From assembly GCA_900318915.1 (NCBI GenBank), contig ONMI01000007.1, forward strand, positions 1-52,098: a stretch of 52,098 nucleotides of DNA, read 5' to 3'. The DNA is from an uncultured Prevotellaceae bacterium. Lineage in GTDB: Bacteria; Bacteroidota; Bacteroidia; Bacteroidales; Bacteroidaceae. Below are positions 45,888 to 52,098 of the stretch, piece after piece. Below the pieces are notes generated by a model that saw nothing but the letters and a program-made list of their open reading frames with translations, had not been told where the DNA came from and ran no database searches. Each line of letters opens with the position of its first letter. The stretch's first letter is position 1. A program made the translations under genes and the position numbers.

Positions 45888-46802
45888 TCACTCCGGGTTG
45901 TAGCCGAAAGCGTCGAGCTCGCGCTGCGACGAGCGCCAGTCTTTGTCCACCTTGACATAGGTCTCCAGGAAGATGTCCTTGCCGAAGAAGCGCTCCAGCG
46001 ACTTGCGGGCCTCGGTGCCCAGTTTCTTGAGCGCATAGCCCTGATGGCCGATGATGATGCCTTTCTGGCTGTCGCGCTCCACATAGATGATGGCGCGTAT
46101 GTGGATGTTTTTCTCGGTCTCCTTGAAACTCTCCACGGCCACCTCCACCGAGTAGGGTATCTCCTTGTCGTAGTAGAGGAGTATCTTCTCACGTATAATC
46201 TCCGACACGAAGAACCGCGCGGGCTTGTCGGTGAGCTGGTCTTTGTCGAAATAGGCCGGACTTTCGGGCAGCAGCTCCTGAATGCGGCGCAGCAGCATGT
46301 CTACACCGAACTTGTTCTTGGCCGAGATGGGCAGGATTTCGGCCTTGGGCAGCAGCTGGCTCCAGCGTTCCACCAGGTCGCCCAGCTTTTTCTGCGCACC
46401 GCCTTTCCCCTGGGCCTCAGGGTCGGAGGCCAGACTGTCTATTTTGTTGATGAGCAGTATGATGGGCACATCCATCTTCTGCACCTTCTCCAGGAAGTCC
46501 ATGTTCTTCTCGGGGTTCTCCACCACATCGGTCACGTAGAGGAGCACGTCGGCATCGGCCAGCGCGCTTTCAGAGAAGGCGAGCATCGATTCCTGCAGCT
46601 TGTAATTGGGCTTCAGCACACCCGGCGTGTCGCTGAACACGATTTGCATGTCGGGCGTGTTCACGATGCCCATGATGCGGTGGCGCGTGGTCTGCGCCTT
46701 GAACGTGGCTATGCTGATGCGCTCACCCACGAGCTGGTTCATCAGGGTGCTTTTCCCCACATTGGGATTGCCTACGATATTTACGAATCCTGCTTTGTGC
46801 AT
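45888..46802 (-). CDS. era: GTPase Era
   Basis: 304 residues. G1 GNPNVGKST (residues 11-19), G3 DTPG, G4 NKID, and a C-terminal KH domain with GIIIGHQGYALKKLG. Era binds 16S rRNA 3' end and helps 30S maturation. It lies between the fabH operon terminator and der. No convincing promoter is seen in the short gap, so some read-through from fabH is possible. Confidence 0.97.
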   Translation of the reverse strand: MHKAGFVNIVGNPNVGKSTLMNQLVGERISIATFKAQTTRHRIMGIVNTPDMQIVFSDTPGVLKPNYKLQESMLAFSESALADADVLLYVTDVVENPEKNMDFLEKVQKMDVPIILLINKIDSLASDPEAQGKGGAQKKLGDLVERWSQLLPKAEILPISAKNKFGVDMLLRRIQELLPESPAYFDKDQLTDKPARFFVSEIIREKILLYYDKEIPYSVEVAVESFKETEKNIHIRAIIYVERDSQKGIIIGHQGYALKKLGTEARKSLERFFGKDIFLETYVKVDKDWRSSQRELDAFGYNPE

Positions 46803-46820
46803 GTCATGATAATAAAAAAG

Positions 46821-46852
46821 AAAAAACGCATCGTTTCATAAGAAGGATGCGC
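46821..46852 (-). terminator. Terminator after fabH
   Basis: Minus strand stem CGCATC/GATGCG (46846-46851 with 46827-46832) and a 13-base loop, followed by six T (46821-46826). It starts about 20 bases after the fabH stop. Confidence 0.65.
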
Positions 46853-46871
46853 TTGAACAGTGACAATGTGC

Positions 46872-47894
46872 TTACTTGGCCGGAGCGGCGGCAGCCGCAC
46901 CGTCGTAAGCCCATCTCAGATAAGACGCTCCGTGCACGAATCCCGCACCGAAAGCAGTGAGCAGGATGTTGTCGCCCTTACGCAGACGGGGCTCATACTC
47001 CCACAGGGCGAGCGGTATCGTTCCCGCACTGGTGTTGCCGAAGCGTTCTATGTTCACCATCACCTGGCTGAGCGGCAGGTCAAGCCGTTTGGCCACAGCC
47101 TCGATGATACGCATATTGGCCTGATGAGGCACCACCCATGCTATGTTGTCCTTGTTGAGCCCGTTGCGCTCGGCTATGATGGCGCAGTCGTCGCTCATAT
47201 TGGTCACGGCATAGCGGAACACGGTCCTTCCCTCCTGATAGATGAAGTGCAGACGGTGGTCGACAGTGAAGTGCGACGGCGGACATACCGAGCCTCCCGC
47301 TTTCATATGGAGGAAGGGAAGACCCTTGCCGTCGGTCCTGAGGTAGGAGTCCATATAGCCGTTCTCGTCGTCTTCAGAGGCCTGCACAATCACCGCACCG
47401 GCACCGTCGCCGAAAAGGGGACAAGTGGCGCGGTCCTTGTAGTCGACCATCGACGACATCTTGTCGGCACCGATCACCAACACGCATTTCTGCCGGCCGC
47501 TCTCTATCATGCAGGCGGCGGCGTCAAGTGCATAGAGGAAACCGCAGCAGGCTCCCCAGAAGTCGAAAGCGAAAGCGTTGCGCAGTCCCAGCTTGCCTAC
47601 CACTATCGATGCAGTAGAGGGGAACTGGTAATCGGCCGTTGTGGTGGCCAGGATCAGGGCACCGATGTCGTTGGGGTCCACCCCACTCTTCTCGATGGCC
47701 ATTCTGGCTGCCTTGCGGGCCATGTAAGAAGTGCCGAGTCCTTCTTCAGCGAGGATACGGCGCTCCTTGATGCCGACACGCGTCATAATCCACTCGTCGT
47801 TGGTGTCTACCATGCGCGAGATTTCCTCATTGGTGAGGACATACTCGGGCACATAGCCGCCAATGCCGGTGATTATCGCTTTTGTCTTGCCCAT
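46872..47894 (-). CDS. fabH: 3-oxoacyl-ACP synthase III (KAS III)
   Basis: 340 residues. It starts fatty acid synthesis by condensing acetyl-CoA with malonyl-ACP. The nucleophile is Cys116 in WGACCGFLYAL, next to a second Cys at 117. The other active-site residues are His in VVPHQANMRI and Asn in RFGNTSAGT. It overlaps the rpmF stop by one base, and the yceD-rpmF-fabH order is widely conserved. A terminator follows. Confidence 0.95.
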   Translation of the reverse strand: MGKTKAIITGIGGYVPEYVLTNEEISRMVDTNDEWIMTRVGIKERRILAEEGLGTSYMARKAARMAIEKSGVDPNDIGALILATTTADYQFPSTASIVVGKLGLRNAFAFDFWGACCGFLYALDAAACMIESGRQKCVLVIGADKMSSMVDYKDRATCPLFGDGAGAVIVQASEDDENGYMDSYLRTDGKGLPFLHMKAGGSVCPPSHFTVDHRLHFIYQEGRTVFRYAVTNMSDDCAIIAERNGLNKDNIAWVVPHQANMRIIEAVAKRLDLPLSQVMVNIERFGNTSAGTIPLALWEYEPRLRKGDNILLTAFGAGFVHGASYLRWAYDGAAAAAPAK

Positions 47895-48079
47895 TATTCA
47901 GCAGTTTCCTTCACGATAGCCACCTTACCTCTGTAGTATCCACAAGTCGCACAGACGGTGTGATACACATAGTAAGCGCCGCAGTTGGGGCATACTGCCA
48001 ATGTGGGAACCTCAGCCTTGTCGTGGGTTCTTCTTTTCAGTGTACGAGTCTTTGACTGTCTTCTTTTAGGATGTGCCAT
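47894..48079 (-). CDS. rpmF: 50S ribosomal protein L32
   Basis: 61 residues, normal for L32. Basic N-terminus MAHPKRRQSKTRTLKRRTH, then a zinc-ribbon with CPNC and CATC pairs. It lies 5 bases after yceD and overlaps fabH by one base. Confidence 0.97.
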   Translation of the reverse strand: MAHPKRRQSKTRTLKRRTHDKAEVPTLAVCPNCGAYYVYHTVCATCGYYRGKVAIVKETAE

Positions 48080-48084
48080 TTTTG

Positions 48085-48609
48085 TTAATCTTTAATTATT
48101 GTTTTCAGTTTTTCCAAATCTTTCCATCGCGGGTCGGTCTGCGGTTGACGTTCGCCTTCCTCCACCGTCCATTCCCGAAGTCTGGCCAGCATCTCGGCGT
48201 TGCACTCGCCTTCTGCGTGCACGTGCCGGGCGGGAACCGCCAGCGCCACGAACTCATAGAAGTGCCATGCCACATTGAGGATGCCCGACTCGACGGGCAC
48301 TATCACCACATCGTCTTCCTCGGCATATTCCGAACCGAACCGCGCGCAGAGCTTTCCCTGGGCGGTCACGGGCTGCCGCATGGGTTCCAGGCAGCGGTCG
48401 CAGGCCACGGAGACGTAACCTTCGGCCTGAAAGTCGAGTGCGAACACCGAGCCGGTCTTTTCCACCCGCAGGGTGCCTGTCAGGTCTCCGTCTTCCACCT
48501 CTGACCCGTTGACTTCTCTGAAGAAGTCATTATCCAACTTGAATTGGAAAACGTTCTTTTCCTCTTTCAGGTTCTTCAGGTCTATATCAAAGGCGGCCAA
48601 ACTTCCCAT
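48085..48609 (-). CDS. yceD: YceD/DUF177 family protein (23S rRNA/L32 accumulation)
   Basis: 174 residues from the ATG at 48609. The upstream ATG at 48621 lies inside the -7 box TAACTTTG (48619-48626, minus) and cannot be in the mRNA, so the later start is chosen. The DUF177 core carries SVACDRCLEPM with a CxxC pair. In E. coli and plants the family is needed for 23S rRNA and L32 accumulation. rpmF follows after 5 bases. Confidence 0.88.
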   Translation of the reverse strand: MGSLAAFDIDLKNLKEEKNVFQFKLDNDFFREVNGSEVEDGDLTGTLRVEKTGSVFALDFQAEGYVSVACDRCLEPMRQPVTAQGKLCARFGSEYAEEDDVVIVPVESGILNVAWHFYEFVALAVPARHVHAEGECNAEMLARLREWTVEEGERQPQTDPRWKDLEKLKTIIKD

Positions 48610-48752
48610 ATTGGGGTGCAAAGTTACAAATTATTTTCCAAATACGTGATTTTCACGAGTTTTTTTTCCGTTTGCGTCGGTTTTTATAGGTTATTCAGCC
48701 TCTTTTGGGGCTTTGTGTCAGTTTCCATTTGGTGCGGATGTGCGCTCGGGGC

Positions 48753-49931
48753 TTACTCCTCGTCGCACCGCAGCTCTATGCGGAAGGTGGTGCCCTTGCC
48801 CAGTTCCGAGTTTTTCACATAGATGCGCCCGCGGTGATACTCCTCCACGATGCGTTTGGCGAGCGAGAGACCCAGCCCCCACCCTCTCTTCTTAGTGGTG
48901 AAGCCGGGGGTGAACACATTGCGCTGGTCTTTCTTTCTGATGCCTTTCCCGGTGTCGGTCACATCGATGAGGGCCTTGTTGCCCGACTTCTCCACATGCA
49001 AGGTGATGGTGCCGGCGCCCTCCATGGCGTCGACAGCGTTTTTGCAGAGGTTTTCTATCACCCACTCAAAGAGGGCGGCATTGGCTTTCACAATCACATC
49101 GTCGGTGGGCAACTGCTTTATCATGTTCACCTTGGCCGAGGTGCGGCGTCGCATATAGTCGGCCACATGGTCCATCACGGTGTTCAGGCTTGTGCCGGTG
49201 AGTTCCGGCATCGACCCTATCTTGGAGAACCGGTCGGCTATGAGCTGCAGGCGCTGCACATCCTTGTCCATCTCCGGCAGAAGGTCGTCGTCGGGATAGG
49301 TTTCCTTCAGTATTTCCGTCCAAGCCATCAGGCTGGAGATGGGGGTGCCCAACTGGTGGGCGGTCTCTTTCGACAAGCCCACCCACACTTTGTTCTGCTC
49401 GGCGCGTTTCGAGGTGAGCAGGGCGAAGATGGCCACCACCACGAACACCATGACCACGCCGAGCTGCACAAAGGGCCATGCCTGGAGGCGTTTTATCATC
49501 ACCGAGTCGTCGTAGCACACATCGATGTAGTCGCCCTCCTGCTCAGCGCCGTCACCGAGGTAGATACGCACATACATGCCCTCTGCCTGCTGGCGGTGTC
49601 CTTTGGCGGTGACGTAGGCCATGCTGTCGGCCTCGCTGTCGCCTTTTATCTTGAGGTTGCGGAAGGTAGTCACCTGTCCGGCGCTGTCGAGCACGATCAC
49701 CGGTATGGTGTGGTTCTCGTCCATTACCTTGAGCACCAGGTTCAGGTCTGTGTTCTCGTCGGCCATGTTGAAGGAGCGCATGGCTTCGGCCCACACTTCC
49801 ATCTTGGTCCGTTCCTCGGCCGAGAGGTCGCGCACTAGGTAATTGGATATGAAGAGCGAGGCCACGGCTATGAACACGGCCGCCACCACGAGTACGATTT
49901 TCACTTGCCTTATCCTATCCGTCCACTGCAT
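48753..49931 (-). CDS. Sensor histidine kinase
   Basis: 392 residues. Membrane segments at about 10-30 and 153-173 enclose a periplasmic sensor of about 120 residues. The phosphoacceptor His192 is in ETAHQLGTPISSLMAW. The ATPase domain has the N box ENLCKNAVDAM, G1 DTGKGI and G2 KRGWGLGLSLAKR. The signal is unknown. No response regulator gene is in the neighbourhood. It lies 29 bases after the SpmAB gene and is the last gene of that operon. Confidence 0.9.
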   Translation of the reverse strand: MQWTDRIRQVKIVLVVAAVFIAVASLFISNYLVRDLSAEERTKMEVWAEAMRSFNMADENTDLNLVLKVMDENHTIPVIVLDSAGQVTTFRNLKIKGDSEADSMAYVTAKGHRQQAEGMYVRIYLGDGAEQEGDYIDVCYDDSVMIKRLQAWPFVQLGVVMVFVVVAIFALLTSKRAEQNKVWVGLSKETAHQLGTPISSLMAWTEILKETYPDDDLLPEMDKDVQRLQLIADRFSKIGSMPELTGTSLNTVMDHVADYMRRRTSAKVNMIKQLPTDDVIVKANAALFEWVIENLCKNAVDAMEGAGTITLHVEKSGNKALIDVTDTGKGIRKKDQRNVFTPGFTTKKRGWGLGLSLAKRIVEEYHRGRIYVKNSELGKGTTFRIELRCDEE

Positions 49932-49960
49932 AAGTCATCGGGCTGAGAGTGTGGATGTCT

Positions 49961-51190
49961 TTATCCGAAGAAGAAATAGCTGAAGAAGACGGCGGCCACC
50001 ATGCCGGCTATGTCGGCGGTGAGTCCGCAGGCCACCGAGTAGCGGTATTTCTTGATGCCCACACTGCCGAAGTAGACGGCCAGGATATAGAAGGTGGTGT
50101 CGGTGCATCCCTGCATCACACTGGCCAGGTGGCCCACAAAGGAGTCGGGGCCGAAGTGGGCGAAACAGTCGAGCATCATGCCTCTGGCCCCAGGGCCGCT
50201 CAGCGGTTTCAGCAGGGCCACGGGCAGGGCGCCCACGAAGTCGCTGTTCATGCCCATGGCGGCTACGCCCCGTTCCACGGCATGCTGCAGCATCTCAAGT
50301 CCGCCGGAGGCTCTGAACACGCCCACGGCCACAAGGATGGCCACGCAGTAGGGTATGAGTTTCACGGCCACTTCGAATCCGCCTTTGGCACCCTCGATAA
50401 ACGAGTTGTACACATTGAGTTTCTTTCTCCACCCTGAGCAGATGAAGATCATGATGGCTCCTAAAATCATGCCGCTGGTGAGCAACCGGCAGAACTGCTG
50501 CACATGCTCATTGTCCATTCCGAAGATGAGAGTGAAGAGTCCGGCCACAAAACCGGCTATCACCAGAAACAGGAGCAGGATGTAGCGGTTGAAGAGATTG
50601 ATGCGCTGGTAGAGCGAGCACACGGTCAGTCCCACCAACGTCGACACCATCGTGGTGAGCAGCAGCGGGATGAACACATCGGTAGGGTCGGCGGCGCCGG
50701 CCTTGGCACGGTAGGCCATGATGGAGACGGGAATGATGGTGAGTCCCGACGTATTGAGCGTCAGGAACATGATCATCGAGTTGCTGGCCGTGTCCTTGTC
50801 TTTGTTGATCGACTGCAGCTCCTGCATGGCCTTGAGTCCCACGGGGGTGGCGGCATTATCCAGACCGAGCATGTTGGCGGAGATATTCATAAAGATGGAG
50901 CCAAGGGCGGGATGGTCCTTGGGTATCTCGGGAAACAGCTTGGTGAGCACAGGACTCAGGAAACGGGCGAGCCGGTTGATGAGTCCGCTGTCCTCGCCTA
51001 TCTTCAGGATTCCCATCCAGAGGGTCAGGGTGCCGGTGAGTCCGAGGCACATCTCAAAGGCCATCTTCGACATCTCGAAGGTGGAGTCCATCATGGCGGG
51101 CAGCGCCTCATAGTCGCCGAGCACCATTTTGAGCACTCCCACCAGGAATCCGAGCACGAAGAGCGCTATCCAGATATAATTCAGTGCCAT
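49961..51190 (-). CDS. SpmA-SpmB fusion (nucleoside recognition/Gate-domain membrane protein)
   Basis: 409 residues, highly hydrophobic. The first half matches SpmA (GLTGTLTLWMGILKIGEDSGLI, NMLGLDNAATPVGLKAM); the second half, from about 220, matches SpmB (AVKLIPYCVAILVAVGVFRASG, VMQGCTDTTFYILAVYFGS). In Bacillus these are two spore-maturation proteins. Fused forms in non-spore-formers have no settled role; the nucleoside-recognition (Gate) domain suggests a transporter. It lies between the zinc-ribbon/SH3 gene and the histidine kinase. Confidence 0.88.
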   Translation of the reverse strand: MALNYIWIALFVLGFLVGVLKMVLGDYEALPAMMDSTFEMSKMAFEMCLGLTGTLTLWMGILKIGEDSGLINRLARFLSPVLTKLFPEIPKDHPALGSIFMNISANMLGLDNAATPVGLKAMQELQSINKDKDTASNSMIMFLTLNTSGLTIIPVSIMAYRAKAGAADPTDVFIPLLLTTMVSTLVGLTVCSLYQRINLFNRYILLLFLVIAGFVAGLFTLIFGMDNEHVQQFCRLLTSGMILGAIMIFICSGWRKKLNVYNSFIEGAKGGFEVAVKLIPYCVAILVAVGVFRASGGLEMLQHAVERGVAAMGMNSDFVGALPVALLKPLSGPGARGMMLDCFAHFGPDSFVGHLASVMQGCTDTTFYILAVYFGSVGIKKYRYSVACGLTADIAGMVAAVFFSYFFFG

Positions 51191-51226
51191 TGTATCTGTT
51201 TTTTAGTGATTCAATTTCCGGCAGGT

Positions 51227-51823
51227 CTACTTGGCAGGCAGACAGAACTGTTTCGACATATAATACTGCTTGCCTTGGTACACCACCTTATACCAGTCAC
51301 CCTCCTCGCCCACACAGGGCAGGTGCGTGCCTTTGTTCACAGAGAGTGTACCGCCCTGCGGTGTTTTCAGATAGCCGGCCTTGAGCGATGGCCCGAAACG
51401 CATTCTCACGCCCTCGCCGTTGACTATGATTTCCCTTCCGGCCTGTTTCGCTGTAGCTGGCTTGTCGGTCTTCGCCGACTGTTGCGCTGCCGTTTCGTTG
51501 TCGGCAGGAGCCTCCACCAGGGTGCTGTCGGCGGTTTCCGGCTCGGTGGTCTGTCCGCCCTTGGGCTGGTTGAGCAGGAAATAACCCACAAAGCAAAGGA
51601 GGAGCAACAGAAGGATGACAATAATCACATAGAGGCCTTTGTTCGACTTCTCGCTCTTGGCCGGTGCCGGGTCAACGTATTGTTTCTGGACGGGAGCCGG
51701 CTGTTCGGCAGGCTGTTCAGGGGCGGGCACATTTTCTTTCGTATCTCTGATGGAGCGTCCGCAGTAGGGGCAGACATTGGCATCATAGGGAATGTGTCTG
51801 CCGCAGTATTTACAATCTATCAT
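51227..51823 (-). CDS. Zinc-ribbon, single-membrane-pass protein with C-terminal SH3-like domain
   Basis: 198 residues. An N-terminal zinc ribbon has two Cys pairs, CKYC and CPYC (residues 4-21). Then a Pro/Ala/Glu linker, one membrane segment (about 64-84, GLYVIIVILLLLLLCFVGYFL), a Thr/Ala/Glu linker and a bacterial SH3-like domain (about 130-195, GVRMRFGPSLKAGYL...GDWYKVVYQGKQYYM). The plan suggests a cytoplasmic zinc site and a periplasmic wall-binding domain. A -7 box TAATTTTG is on the minus strand at 51852-51859. It is first of a three-gene operon. Confidence 0.82.
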   Translation of the reverse strand: MIDCKYCGRHIPYDANVCPYCGRSIRDTKENVPAPEQPAEQPAPVQKQYVDPAPAKSEKSNKGLYVIIVILLLLLLCFVGYFLLNQPKGGQTTEPETADSTLVEAPADNETAAQQSAKTDKPATAKQAGREIIVNGEGVRMRFGPSLKAGYLKTPQGGTLSVNKGTHLPCVGEEGDWYKVVYQGKQYYMSKQFCLPAK

Positions 51824-51946
51824 CTAAACAGTAGTTTTCGGAATTGAAATACAAAATTAGCACAATATATCGAAAAAGCGGCTTTCGGAAATGTTAATAT
51901 ATGTTTTTCATCACCCACGGCTGCCACAGAAACAGAAAATGCAGAC

Positions 51947-51988
51947 AAAAAAAAGAGTCCTGCCGGAACGTGTGTTCCTGACAGGACT
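51947..51988 (-). terminator. Terminator of the rRNA operon
   Basis: Minus strand stem AGTCCTG/CAGGACT (51982-51988 with 51956-51962) plus inner GGAAC/GTTCC around ACAC, followed by eight T (51947-51954). It lies about 15 bases after the 5S rRNA end. Confidence 0.8.
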
Positions 51989-52003
51989 TTCTAGTCTTGA
52001 AAA

Positions 52004-52098
<95 letters not shown>

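Overview
The window looks like a chromosomal segment from a Bacteroidales bacterium, most likely Prevotella or a close relative in Prevotellaceae. Three things point there. Many upstream regions carry the Bacteroidetes promoter form TTTG-N19/20-TAnnTTTG, and few starts have a Shine-Dalgarno sequence. The protein set is typical of the phylum: OmpA barrel, OstA-like LPS protein, DUF2490 barrel, a protein with a T9SS-like tail, and an SpmA-SpmB fusion. The gene orders clpP-clpX-recQ with tig upstream, yceD-rpmF-fabH and era-der also fit. The species is not determined.

Layout. 1-1018: the 3' end of a reverse transcriptase gene with a YRDD active site, cut by the window edge, and its terminator. 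1077-2751: a SlyD-like chaperone/isomerase and aroC. 2752-3278: a gene-free stretch with a candidate small RNA and the pyrD terminator. 3279-4948: pyrK-pyrD (minus). 4949-5881: a 330-bp array of degenerate 8-10-base repeats behind an XRE-type regulator. 5882-6654: AT-rich and without a recognisable gene. 6655-9282: holA, divergent from an orphan HSDR_N-domain gene and a DjlA-like J-protein, over a symmetric bidirectional promoter. 9411-14820 (minus): aldA; a four-gene VTC/DUF4956/DUF2490/T9SS-like-tail operon; asd. 15135-19827 (plus): antiporter, ABC ATPase, CvfB-like protein, and tcdA behind a structured leader. 19891-24898 (minus): asnS, rluB-like, purB, ACT protein, tRNA-Val. 25101-26090: trpS. 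26229-41499 (minus): ompA-like; a six-gene set guaB-ppiC-surA-ostA-small membrane protein-mutL; recQ-clpX-clpP; tig. 41657-44124: lptB, divergent from mlaE-mlaF. 44114-51823 (minus): lipoprotein, der, era; fabH, rpmF, yceD; histidine kinase, SpmAB fusion, zinc-ribbon/SH3 protein. 52004-52098: the 3' part of a 5S rRNA, the end of an rRNA operon lying beyond the window.

Most of the window is housekeeping: pyrimidine, purine, chorismate and aspartate-family synthesis, tRNA charging and modification, protein folding and proteolysis, envelope biogenesis and DNA repair. The parts most likely to hold something unusual are the truncated reverse transcriptase (probably an anti-phage or Abi-like element whose partners lie upstream of base 1), the orphan transcription unit at 2789-2924, the CTAG-rich repeat array next to the XRE regulator, the VTC operon, and the small-ORF/hairpin leader before tcdA. 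Function calls are read from sequence motifs only; no database search was possible.
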